DNA from: Clostridia bacterium
GTDB lineage: Bacteria; Bacillota_A; Clostridia; TANB77; CAG-508
Direction: 5' to 3'
Assembly: GCA_022791475.1 (NCBI GenBank)
Contig: JAAVZD010000004.1
Span: 62,001-126,000, forward strand
DNA length: 64,000 nucleotides
Every line of letters starts with the position of its first letter. Position 1 is the stretch's first letter. The position numbers and the translations under genes are program-made. This document shows, piece by piece, positions 1-9,309 of the stretch. The notes below the pieces were generated by a model. It was not told where the DNA came from, searched no databases, and worked only from the letters and a program-made list of their open reading frames with translations.

Positions 1-1
1 A

Positions 2-220
2 GATAAAAACACAAAAACACATATCCACGACAACATAAATTATGAAGAACTAGCAAGTAAATGGGGGTACTACAACCAAGGAAAACCAAACATAGAAAAA
101 GCAGAAGAACTATTTGAAGAAAAAAGAAAACAATATCCCGAAAAAGAACAAAAAGAAATAGTAGAAATGATAACAGAAGAACTAGAAGAAGAAATATCAC
201 ATAATAGAGAAGAAAGATAA
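2..220 (+). CDS. C-terminal fragment of an unrecognised protein
   Basis: An open frame runs from the window edge to a TAA at 218-220, so only the last 72 residues are visible. The tail is very rich in Glu and Lys and ends in a helical, highly charged stretch. I recognise no domain. It is followed directly by a long perfect inverted repeat that probably ends its transcript. The 5' part lies outside the window, so function cannot be assigned. Confidence 0.6.
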   Translation, partial: DKNTKTHIHDNINYEELASKWGYYNQGKPNIEKAEELFEEKRKQYPEKEQKEIVEMITEELEEEISHNREER

Positions 221-226
221 ATACCC

Positions 227-295
227 CAAAAGGACCATGTTATAATTGGGTAACTATAAAATAAAAGATTACCCAATTATAACATGGTCCTTTTG
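227..295. terminator. 27-bp perfect inverted repeat, likely bidirectional terminator
   Basis: Arms 227-253 and 269-295 are perfect reverse complements (27 bp) around a 15-nt loop. It lies 7 bases after the stop of the upstream fragment. The arm ends are CAAAA and TTTTG, so the 3' end carries four T. The stem is longer than a usual intrinsic terminator and could also be a small palindromic element. Confidence 0.7.
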
Positions 296-316
296 AAGAA
301 TAAATTAAATTTAAAA

Positions 317-369
317 TGTAGGGGTCACAGCCTTCGGCGCTCCGATCCTCGAAGAAATTACTAAAATAA
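317..369 (+). repeat. GTAGGGGTCGC-type dispersed repeat
   Basis: Starts with GTAGGGGTCAC, has a central TTCGGCG and ends with CTCGAAGAAATTACT. It is a clear member of the dispersed family found about 20 times between genes in this window. Confidence 0.75.
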
Positions 370-488
370 AAAACATTTAAAAAATAGTAATAAAAATCAT
401 CTTATATAATAAAATATAAAAGGTGATTTACTTGTTACATAGAAAAAATATATTTAAAACCGTAGGGGCAATTTTAATTTCATGCGAC

Positions 489-1731
489 ATGAAAAAAATA
501 TTAAAAATAATACTAATATCATTAATATTAATTAATATATGTATTCCAACAATATATGCAGATGATGAAGAAGAGGAAGAATTAAACGAAATCGAATTAC
601 AAGAAATAGTAGAGTCAGCAACAAAGCCAACAGTAGAGCCTATTTTAAATTCAAAGTCAGCAATAGTATATGATAGAACTACAAAAAAAGTAATATGGGG
701 TAAAAACGAATATAAAAAAAGAGCAATGGCATCAACAACAAAAATAATGACAGCAATAGTAGTATTAGAAAATAGCAAATTAACAGATACAGTAACAGTA
801 TCAAAAAAAGCTGCAAATACAGGAGGTTCAAGGCTAAAATTAAATACAGGTGACAAAGTAACTGTAAATGATTTATTATATGGCTTAATGTTACGCTCAC
901 GGAAATGATAGCGCAGTAGCATTAGCAGAACATATAGCTGGAAGTTTGCCGGGATTTGCAGACTTAATGAATAAAAAGGCAGAAGAATTAGGCTTAAAAA
1001 ATACACACTTTGTAACACCACATGGATTAGATGACAATGAACACTACACAACAGCATATGAGCTAGCAGTATTAACCGATTACGCTTTGCAAAATTCTAA
1101 ATTTGCAAATATAGTAAATACAAAAACTACAACAATAAATATAAATGGAGCAAGTAGAAATATAACTAATACAAATGAATTATTAGGAAATTTAAATGGT
1201 GTAAATGGAGTAAAAACAGGATTCACAGGAAATGCAATGAGGTGCCTAGTAACTTCGTGTACAAGGGAAGGAAACCAAATAATAACAGTAGTATTAGGAG
1301 CAGACACAAAAAAGCAAAGAACTTCTGATAGCACAAAACTAATAGAATATGCATTTAAAGAATATGAAAGAATAAACATAGAAGAAATTATAAAAAAAGA
1401 ATTTGAAAATTGGAAACAAATAAATGAAAGTCGCATATATATAAATAAAGCACAAAAGAAAAATATAGAACTAGAATTAGCAAATATAGAAAACAAAATA
1501 ATTCCAATAAAAAAAGGAACTACAAAGGATATAAAAATAGAAATTAACTGTATATATGAACATGAAGCACCATTACAAAAAGGCCAGAAGGTAGGATGTT
1601 TAGTCGTCAAAAATAAAGAAGAAATAATTGAAACAATAGATATAATCATAAAAGAGGAAGTCAAAAAGAAAAATATAATAAGCTATATGTTCCAATTTTT
1701 TGAAAATTTGCCAACATGTCTTGACTTTTAA
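489..1731 (+). CDS. D-alanyl-D-alanine carboxypeptidase (DacF-like PBP5 family), +1 frameshift at 900
   Basis: A serine-type D,D-carboxypeptidase that would trim the terminal D-Ala from peptidoglycan stem peptides at the outer membrane face. The S-x-x-K motif is in MASTTKIM, KTG is in VKTGFTG, and an N-terminal hydrophobic segment acts as signal peptide. The 0-frame runs to a TGA at 906-908. At 900 the in-frame codon is CGG; dropping its C gives RSGNDSAVALAEH, which supplies the missing S-x-N motif and joins the second half in frame. The reconstructed product is 413 residues, normal for the family. ATG 489 gives a clean signal peptide, but the best ribosome site (AAGGTGAT) points to TTG 432. 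The stretch between, 461-488, begins GTAGGGGCAA like the local repeats. Either a recoded gene or a pseudogene/assembly error. Confidence 0.8.
900..902 (+). other. CGG +1 shift site in dacF-like gene
   Basis: The reading frame is TCA CGG AAA TGA. Skipping the C reads GGA AAT GAT AGC, which gives the S-G-N active-site motif. It is one of six sites with the same structure. Confidence 0.75.
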
Positions 1732-1771
1732 ATATAATTTTGTTATTATAAATATGCTTTTATAAGCATGC

Positions 1772-1845
1772 GCAGGTATAGTTTAGTGGTAAAATAAATC
1801 CTTGCCAAGGATTAGTTACGGGTCCGATTCCCGTTACCTGCTCCA
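1772..1845 (+). tRNA. tRNA-Gly (GCC)
   Basis: The acceptor GCAGGTA pairs with TACCTGC, with discriminator T and an encoded CCA at 1843-1845. The anticodon loop TTGCCAA gives anticodon GCC. The T-stem is ACGGG/CCCGT. The T-loop reads TCCGATT, so position 55 is C instead of the near-universal T. The tRNA is followed six bases later by tRNA-Cys, so both are likely co-transcribed. Confidence 0.93.
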
Positions 1846-1851
1846 GTATTC

Positions 1852-1925
1852 GGCGCTATAGCCAAGCGGTAAGGCACGAGTCTGCAAAACTCTGATCCCC
1901 GGTTCAAATCCGGGTGGCGCCTCCA
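1852..1925 (+). tRNA. tRNA-Cys (GCA)
   Basis: The acceptor GGCGCTA pairs with TGGCGCC (one G-T wobble), discriminator T and encoded CCA. The anticodon loop CTGCAAA gives anticodon GCA. The T-loop TTCAAAT is normal. The first anticodon-stem pair is a C-T mismatch. Confidence 0.93.
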
Positions 1926-1929
1926 AATG

Positions 1930-2417
1930 TGCGACTTTAACAAGTCGCAATGAATAACTAATAGTGAATAATGAAAAATGGATAATCTTTAGTTTATAAA
2001 GAAGCACATTTGGAATTATTCACTATTCATTTTTAATTCTTCATTATTCATTAAACTATCAAAAATTTTCACATCTCAAATCTATAAAATATTAACTAAT
2101 TAAATTCTAAATAACGAAAGGCTTTAATTCTATGAAAAACAATCCATTATTAGAACAATCACTAAATTTTTCCTCGGAACCCTACTCTCCCTAAATAAAT
2201 TCACATAAAACCTTGATTTTGTAAGCAAAATGTAATATAATAATAATATATGGCTTTAAAAAAAACTGATACTTAGAAAATGTGCTTCCGTAGTGCATTT
2301 TAAAGTGTATAAAAAAACAACAAAAAAGCCGGGAAATATTGGTATTGACTTATATTTTAAAACTTATTAAAATATATTATATATAAATATGCCAAAATAA
2401 AAAAGGATGGTAGAAAA
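1930..2417. repeat. Gene-free stretch with GAATAATGAATAGTG-type inverted tracts
   Basis: A small hairpin (TGCGACTT-loop-AAGTCGCA) follows the tRNA pair at 1930-1949. From about 1950 to 2053, GAATAGTGAATAATG-like tracts occur first direct, then inverted (ATTATTCACTATTCAT), forming a large imperfect palindrome. A 21-codon frame at 2131-2195 begins like a four-helix-bundle (IVS-type) protein but stops at once; it may be a remnant. The promoter of the surface-protein gene lies at the end. Confidence 0.6.
2345..2373 (+). promoter_or_regulatory. Sigma-A-type promoter for the surface-protein gene
   Basis: TTGACT, a 17-base spacer and TAAAAT, about 45 bases before the ATG at 2418. Confidence 0.6.
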
Positions 2418-5400
2418 ATGAAAATGAGAAAAGGAATTTTAAGTATTTTAGCAATTAGCTTAGTAATCATAATTTTAGGTATGTTAACAACAAAAGTTAA
2501 TGCAGCAGTAGCAAATCAAACATTATACTTAGGAATTGAAGAATATCGTAAAGGTTCACCTTCATATGGGTATAAAGCATTAGACAAAATAATGTGGAAA
2601 ATATCTTCATATGAAAGTCTAACTAAAACCGATCCAGACCAATCAAGAACATTTTATTGTATTAAAGGTGGAGATGGTTTTGGTTCAGTAGACGAAAGTG
2701 GAAAATATGTAGGACAAAACGATGTAAGGGAATATACTTTTAAGTTTGATTTAAAAGATAGAAACTCTATAACAGGTAACTACTTAAATGCTATTCCTAG
2801 TGGAGCAAATTATAATTCTCTAATATGGGTATTAGAACACTGCTATGTACCAGGTCTTTCTACAAGCGAAAATTATAGAAAACAATTAATTACAGAAGCA
2901 TTAAAAGGTACAGACCTTAGCACCAATACAAATATAAGTGATGATGAAATAGATGTAGCGCAACAATTAGCTATATGGTATTTTACGAACGATGGAGATA
3001 AAGACTATCAAGTAGAAAATGGAAGTTTTGCATTAGATATAAAAGAAAAAAATAAAGATGCAAACTACATGTCTATTAGTGAAAAATTTGGGCGTCAAGG
3101 TGAAGATAGAAATGATGTAGCAATAGCGATATTTAACTACTTAGTAGATGGAGGAATTGCAAATAGCAGTAAAGCTCCAACTAAAATAGATACCGAAAAT
3201 TCAATTTCTTTAACTTCAACAAATGCAAGTTTAAAATTAGAAAATGGAAATTACATATTAGGACCATATGCACTTACAGGAAAAACAAATATAGAATATG
3301 AACTTTCATCAACATTAAAAAATGGAGAAAGCCAAGTAGCATATAAAATTATAAATAGTAGTGGAACAGAAATTACACTAGAAGAAGCAATGGCAGAAGG
3401 TGGACAATTCTATATATCAGTAGAAAAAGAAAAATATGTTTCAGGCTTACAATTTGAAGTAAAAGCAACTACATATGAAACAACACTTACATACTGGTCA
3501 GTACAAAATGCGCCAGAAACAGATCAACCAGTTGTAGAAATAACAAGAGATAAAAAAGAAAGCAAAGCAAGCATTGTGACACCAAATATACCAGAACAAA
3601 AACTATTTGACTTAGCATTAAGAAAATTCATAACAGCAAAAACAACAGGTGAAACAAAAACAGAAATAACAAATAGAGTGCCAGATGTAACAAGTACAAA
3701 TTTAGCAACATTAAACAAAGGTAAATGGACAGTAGAAAAACCACACATAAAAACTCCAGTAGAAGTAAATGTAGGGGATATAGTAGAATACACAATAAGA
3801 ATATATAATGAAGGCGAATTAGATGGATATGCTTTAGAAATAACAGATCATTTACCAGAAGGATTAGAATATATAGATAGTGCTCTAAACCGAGAAAACG
3901 GATGGGTACCATCAACAGATAAAAAAACAATAACAACTAGTAAATTAAGTACAATATTATTAAAAGCATTTGAAGGCAGAGAGATTTCCTTTGCAGATGT
4001 AAAAATAGAATGTAGAGTAGTAGCAAGTGTAACAAGCTCAGACCAAATACTAAAAAATGTAGCACAAATAACAGACCATATAGACATAAATGGAAATAAA
4101 ACAGATAGAGACTCTCAACCAAGCAATTTAACACAAGCTCAAATAAAAAATTATAATCCAGGAACATCAACATTAGGTTGGGGTTACCAAGATGATGACG
4201 ACTATGAAGACTTAATATTACTAGGAAAAGAATTTGATTTAGCATTAAGAAAATTTATAACATCAGTAAAAGGTAACAACTTAGTAGATGAAAAAGGTAA
4301 ATACATAAAAGAACCTGTAGTAGATGTTACAAACTTAAAAGCAGGAACAGCTACAACAGCAAAATATAAACATCAAAAAGCACCAGTAGGAGTTTCAGTA
4401 GGAGATGAAGTAATATATACAATAAGGGTATATAACGAAGGTGAAATAGATGGATATGTAACAGAGATAACAGATTACTTACCACCAGAGTTAGAGTATG
4501 TAAATGATGAATTTAACGCACAATATGGTTGGTCAGCTAATGGAAGAGTTGTGAAAACAGATATAACATCACCAAATACTGAATATTCAGGAAGTAGAGA
4601 TATAATATATGCAGATAGGGAAAATGGAGTTTTACTAAAAGCATACAATGGTGGAGATACATTAGACTACATAGATGTACAAATAAAATGTAGAGTAAAA
4701 TCAGTAGAAAACTTAAATAGAGAAATAACAAATATAGCAGAAATAACAGCATTTACAGATAGCGAAGGAAACCCTGTAATAGATAGAGATTCAACAGCAG
4801 ACAGCTTAACAAAAGACAACTCAAAACCAGCAGATGATGTACAAATTGATAATTTGCCAGCTGATAGTGACTTACCAGACTATAAAGGAAATAATTCAAA
4901 CAAATCAATATTAACAGATAGCGAATATCATTATAAAGGTCAACAAGATGATGATGACTTTGATAAATTAATATTAAAAGAATTTGATTTAGCCTTAAGA
5001 AAATTTATAACTGGGCTAAATGAAACACCTATTACAAATAGATACCCAGTATTTACTACAAATAAAGATGCAAATGGAAACTATATATATGAACACACAA
5101 AAGTACCAGTAGATGTACAAACAACAGATATAGTAGAATACACAATAAGAATATTTAATGAAGGAAATATCGCAGGATATGCAAAAGAAGTAATAGATGA
5201 TATTCCAAGCGGATTAGAATTTATTCCAGAAGATGAGACAAATAAAGAATATAGATGGATAATGTACCGCGAAGTTAAAGAAAATGAAGAAGTTAGTCAA
5301 GAAGATATAAAAGTATTTAATGGTAAAAACTATGTAGCAACAGAAAACGAAAAAGAAGCTAAAATAATAGCAACAGATTATTTATCAAAAGAACAAGAAA

Positions 5401-6878
5401 TAGAAGCTAAAAGAGATAATTTACTAGGAGAATTTGATCAAAGCACAATGTCAGCTCCAAATCATAAAGATGTAAAAGCAGTATTTAAAGTTATAGCTCC
5501 AAACTCACATAAAGGAATAATAACAAATACAGCAGAAATATCAGATGATTCAGACGAAAACGGAAACCCTATAATAGATAGAGATTCAACTCCAAACAAC
5601 AATAACGAAAAAGAAGATGACATAGATGTTGAACATATTAAATTAAAATACTTTGATTTAGCCTTAAGAAAATTCATAACTGGGGTAAACGAAACTGAAG
5701 TAACAAATAGAGTTCCAGTATTTAGTATAAATGAAGAAGGAAAATATATTTACACACATACAAAAGAGCCAGTAGACGTAGAAAATGGAAATATAGTAAC
5801 ATACACACTTCGTATATATAATGAAGGAACAATGGCAGGATATGCAAAACAAGTAAAAGATGATTTACCAGAAGGTTTAGAATTCTTACCACAAAACAAC
5901 TTAAATAAAGAATACAGATGGGTAATGTTAGATAAAGAAGGAAATGTAACTGAAAATATTGAAGAAGCAGTTTCAATTTCAACAGACTACCTATCAAAAG
6001 CTCAAGAAACTGAAACAGGAAGAAATAACTTGTTACAAGCATTTAATAGTGAAACAATGGAAGAACCAGACCATAGAGATATAAAAATAGCATTCAAAGT
6101 AACAGAACCAAATACATCTGATAGAATACTAATAAACAAAGCACAAATAGCAGATGATGAAGACGAAAAAGGAAACGAAGTAATAGACAAAGATTCAACT
6201 CCAGATAAATGGATAGAAGGCGAAGATGACCAAGACATAGAAAAAGTAAAAGTAAAATACTTTGATTTAGCCCTAAGGAAATGGGTAACACAAGCTATAG
6301 TAATAGAAAATGGTAAACAAACAGTAACAAATACAGGGCATAAAGCAGAAGACGACCCTGAAGAAGTAGTAAAAGTAGAAATAGCTAAAAATAAAGTAGA
6401 TAAAGTAGTAGTTAAATTTAGGTACAGCATAAGAGTAACAAACGAAGGTGAAATACCAGGATACGCAACTGAAATTTCAGACTACATACCAGAAGGACTA
6501 AAATTTGTAGCAGCAGACAACAAAGACTGGAGAGAAGTAGACGGAAAAATAGTAACAAACAAATTAGAAAACACATTATTAAATCCAGGTCAAAGTGCAG
6601 AAGTAGAAGTATTACTAACATGGATAAATGGAAATAACAACATGGGACTAAAAGTAAACACAGCAGAAATAAGCAAAGACAAAAACGACAGCAACACACC
6701 AGATATAGACTCAACACCAAACAACAAAAAACCAGGAGAAGACGACATAGACGATGCACCAGTAATATTAGCTACAAAAACAGGAGAAATAATAAACTTA
6801 AGCTATGTACTATTAGCAACAGGTTCATTAGCAATAATATCAACAGGAGTAATATTTATTAAGAAATATGTATTATAA
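2418..6878 (+). CDS. Large secreted surface protein with thioester-type head and five repeats
   Basis: 1486 residues. A signal peptide (residues 1-33) is followed by a head with a Cys in FYCIKGG and a Gln in AQQLAIWYF, the pair expected for a TQXA/thioester adhesin domain that can bind host surfaces covalently. Five repeats follow, each opening with FDLALRK (residues about 397, 606, 856, 1079, 1282) and holding an Ig/DUF11-like unit with an IYNEG core and acidic linkers (DDDDFD). These resemble isopeptide or DUF11 stalk domains. The C-terminus is a membrane helix followed by KKYVL. I see no clear LPxTG before it, so anchoring may be by the helix or an unusual sortase signal. Single gene with its own promoter and AAGGATGG-like ribosome site. 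Confidence 0.85.
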   Translation: MKMRKGILSILAISLVIIILGMLTTKVNAAVANQTLYLGIEEYRKGSPSYGYKALDKIMWKISSYESLTKTDPDQSRTFYCIKGGDGFGSVDESGKYVGQNDVREYTFKFDLKDRNSITGNYLNAIPSGANYNSLIWVLEHCYVPGLSTSENYRKQLITEALKGTDLSTNTNISDDEIDVAQQLAIWYFTNDGDKDYQVENGSFALDIKEKNKDANYMSISEKFGRQGEDRNDVAIAIFNYLVDGGIANSSKAPTKIDTENSISLTSTNASLKLENGNYILGPYALTGKTNIEYELSSTLKNGESQVAYKIINSSGTEITLEEAMAEGGQFYISVEKEKYVSGLQFEVKATTYETTLTYWSVQNAPETDQPVVEITRDKKESKASIVTPNIPEQKLFDLALRKFITAKTTGETKTEITNRVPDVTSTNLATLNKGKWTVEKPHIKTPVEVNVGDIVEYTIRIYNEGELDGYALEITDHLPEGLEYIDSALNRENGWVPSTDKKTITTSKLSTILLKAFEGREISFADVKIECRVVASVTSSDQILKNVAQITDHIDINGNKTDRDSQPSNLTQAQIKNYNPGTSTLGWGYQDDDDYEDLILLGKEFDLALRKFITSVKGNNLVDEKGKYIKEPVVDVTNLKAGTATTAKYKHQKAPVGVSVGDEVIYTIRVYNEGEIDGYVTEITDYLPPELEYVNDEFNAQYGWSANGRVVKTDITSPNTEYSGSRDIIYADRENGVLLKAYNGGDTLDYIDVQIKCRVKSVENLNREITNIAEITAFTDSEGNPVIDRDSTADSLTKDNSKPADDVQIDNLPADSDLPDYKGNNSNKSILTDSEYHYKGQQDDDDFDKLILKEFDLALRKFITGLNETPITNRYPVFTTNKDANGNYIYEHTKVPVDVQTTDIVEYTIRIFNEGNIAGYAKEVIDDIPSGLEFIPEDETNKEYRWIMYREVKENEEVSQEDIKVFNGKNYVATENEKEAKIIATDYLSKEQEIEAKRDNLLGEFDQSTMSAPNHKDVKAVFKVIAPNSHKGIITNTAEISDDSDENGNPIIDRDSTPNNNNEKEDDIDVEHIKLKYFDLALRKFITGVNETEVTNRVPVFSINEEGKYIYTHTKEPVDVENGNIVTYTLRIYNEGTMAGYAKQVKDDLPEGLEFLPQNNLNKEYRWVMLDKEGNVTENIEEAVSISTDYLSKAQETETGRNNLLQAFNSETMEEPDHRDIKIAFKVTEPNTSDRILINKAQIADDEDEKGNEVIDKDSTPDKWIEGEDDQDIEKVKVKYFDLALRKWVTQAIVIENGKQTVTNTGHKAEDDPEEVVKVEIAKNKVDKVVVKFRYSIRVTNEGEIPGYATEISDYIPEGLKFVAADNKDWREVDGKIVTNKLENTLLNPGQSAEVEVLLTWINGNNNMGLKVNTAEISKDKNDSNTPDIDSTPNNKKPGEDDIDDAPVILATKTGEIINLSYVLLATGSLAIISTGVIFIKKYVL

Positions 6879-7294
6879 TAGAAGTTGGTAGAAATTAAAA
6901 AACTAACATCTAGTTTCTAACTTTTTACCTAGTAGGAAAGTACGTTATTTCAAGTTAAAGTTGTTGTGATATATTTAAAAGGAATTCCTAAGAGAATTTA
7001 CTAAATTACGATATTTCTTATTTCTATTATATTGCTATAAATTGTAGTGGGTGATATTGTATTGATTGTTATATCCTTGAAGAAATTACTAAAATAAAAT
7101 ATAATTGAAAAAAGCTAATTTTATTTCAAATAAATAACAAACAATTTGCATAAAACATATTGTAAATGAACTATACTACATATAAAATAAATTATATACT
7201 AAATATTTACAAATAAGATGCTTTTAAAAATTATATAAATATTTTATACTAAATTAGTAAATATAGGTTAAAATAAAAATAGGGGGTAAAACAA
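6879..7294. repeat. Gene-free stretch with degenerate dispersed repeats
   Basis: An imperfect hairpin at 6885-6928 may end the surface-protein transcript. The stretch 6978-7013 resembles the GTAGGGGCTTAATCGGTAAG variant seen at 28479 and 35961. A degenerate GTAGGGG-type element occupies 7043-7098 and ends in the familiar GAAGAAATTACTAAAATAAA. No coding signal is visible. The next gene has a GGGGGT ribosome site. Confidence 0.5.
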
Positions 7295-8994
7295 ATGAAA
7301 AAAGACAAAGCGATAACACTAATTACATTAGTAATAACAATAGTAGTATTAATAATATTAGCAGGTGTAGTAATATATTTAAGTTTAGGAAATAATGGAA
7401 TATTAAAAAGGGCAAAAGAAGCAAGTCAAAAATATGAGCTTGAACAAATAAAAGAAAAAGTAGAAATAGGAATTTTAGAAGTACAAACAAGAGAAGAAAA
7501 TTTAAAAAATGAAATAACAATAGAATCAATGCTTCAAGAATTACTAGATAATAATATATTTGAAAATATAGATAAAAATGAAAGATTAGGTTATATAGGT
7601 GAATATGAAGTAAAATTGAAATATAATGGTAATAATTCTATAGTAATAGAAAGCATACAAAAATCAACAGGAGTAAGAGTAGTATATAAATTAGAACCAT
7701 CAACATACACAAATGGAGATATAGTAAGTATACTATTTAGAGTACAAGGAAAAGTAAAAAGTGTAACAAAACCAGATAATTTAAAATCATATTCTAATAA
7801 AAACATAATATCAATAGATTATAAAGTAGATAAAAATGGAACATATCAATTTATAATAGAAAATGAAGAAGGAACAACTACAACAAAAGATGTAATAGTA
7901 GATATAATAGACAGATTACCACCAAAAGAATTTGAAATAACAGCAACTCAAGTTGAAAATAAGCTAGTAATAACATCAAATGCAGAAGATGCGGAGGCAG
8001 ATGGTACAAGTGTAAAAAGTGGAATAGATAAATTAGAATATTTCATAAAAAAATCAACAGAAACAAACTATCCAGAAACATTTTATACAACAAATGAAAT
8101 AGAAGGGCTAGCATATGACACTTATACAGTATATGCAAAAGCATATGATAAAGCAGGAAATTGTATACAAAGTAGTAATGAGGCAACAGTAACAATATCT
8201 AATTCTAAAGTAGCAAAATATGGGAAAAGAGTAAATTATAGCGCAAATGGAGTAACAGATTGGAAAGTATTTTATATAGAGGATGATGAGACAAAACCAA
8301 ACTATGGCTGTACGTATATCATAACAAGTGACTATTTAAATTATTATGAAATGGAAGATACATCGCCAATAACCGATTTAAATATGAAACTATATAAAGG
8401 TAACTATTGCTTAAACTGGTCAAAATCAACTATACCAACGTATAATGCAAATATAGATATACCAACTGATATAGAAAGTGGTTATATAGGAATAAGGGAT
8501 ATGTTCTTATATAAATGGAATGGTGTTACTAGCAACACCAATGTAAAATGTGCATCTGCATTATTAAATACAATAGCATGGTCTCCTTTTGCAAGTGGAA
8601 CTTCACATGGTGTGCCTATTACTGGAGCTTATGCAGTTGGCGCTTCGACTGCTGAAATGTGGGTTGCTAGTTGGAATGATTCCTATCCGAATGTACCTTT
8701 GAAATTGACAGCAAAGAAAAACGGATATTCTATCGATGACGCTACCCGGTTCGGGTTTGAAAAATAAGTTATATTTTCCTTATGATTCTATAGTTCGGAA
8801 ACTGTCATCAATATATGATTGCTTCTCCTTCGTTTTATCACTTGAATTTTTGGGTTTCCATAAGTTATGTGGGAGCAATTACTAACATGGCCTATACAGC
8901 AGAGAATGCTGGGCTTCGCCCAGTGGTCTGCTTACCAAAAGATGCTGTTTTGACATATAATCAGACAAGTGAAATGTATGATATAAATCAATAA
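7295..8994 (+). CDS. Prepilin-like secreted protein with C-terminal GLRPVV domain, two +1 frameshifts
   Basis: The N-terminus (ITLITLVITIVVLIILAGV) is a class III-type prepilin or pseudopilin helix preceded by lysines. An Ig-like region and a C-terminal domain known from many clostridial cell-surface proteins follow. The 0-frame stops at 8765 after RFGFEK. Skipping the C of the in-frame CGG at 8747 opens the next frame (GLKNKLYFPYDSIV). The only CGG in that frame is at 8796, and skipping its C opens the third frame (ASPSFYHLNFW ... GLRPVVCLPKD) to a TAA at 8992. The product becomes 565 residues with the family's typical ending. Exact function unknown. It could instead be a doubly frameshifted pseudogene. 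Confidence 0.72.
8747..8749 (+). other. First CGG +1 shift site in prepilin-like gene
   Basis: The reading frame is ACC CGG TTC GGG. Skipping the C gives GGT TCG GGT TTG AAA AAT, continuing into LYFPYD, a motif expected in this family. Confidence 0.65.
8796..8798 (+). other. Second CGG +1 shift site in prepilin-like gene
   Basis: In the frame reached after the first shift, the codons are GTT CGG AAA. Skipping the C gives GGA AAC TGT and leads to IASPSFYH and GLRPVV. This CGG is in frame only if the first shift has happened. Confidence 0.7.
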
Positions 8995-9015
8995 CAAAAA
9001 TAACACAAAAAATAA

Positions 9016-9051
9016 AAAAAGGCTGAAACTATGAAATGTTTTAGTCTTTTT
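9016..9051 (+). terminator. Intrinsic terminator after prepilin-like gene
   Basis: AAAAAGGCTGAAAC pairs with GTTTTAGTCTTTTT and the stem is followed by a T-rich run. It lies just after the reconstructed stop at 8994, not after the 0-frame stop at 8767, supporting the longer reading. A second hairpin (TAAGGGATATTTA / AAATATCCCTT) is at 9083-9111. Confidence 0.75.
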
Positions 9052-9309
9052 ATTATTAAGAATAATATATTAAGTAACTATTTAAGGGATATTTATTTTT
9101 AAATATCCCTTGTAATTTCCACCATTTTGCGATAAAATAAATAAAACTTTTGAAAAATAATAAACAATAAAATATATAAATAGAAAAAAATATCACAAAA
9201 TGTAAAAAACTTTTTTAATTTCATACTTAATTACGACAAAAAATTAGAAAAGACTGTATTAAAATAACAAAAGATAAAATCAAAAGATTAAAAGTATGAG
9301 GTGATAAGG

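Noticed and set aside
2131..2195. Short frame starting MKNNPLLEQSLNF
   Set aside because: Resembles the start of IVS-type four-helix-bundle proteins but stops after 21 codons; at most a remnant.
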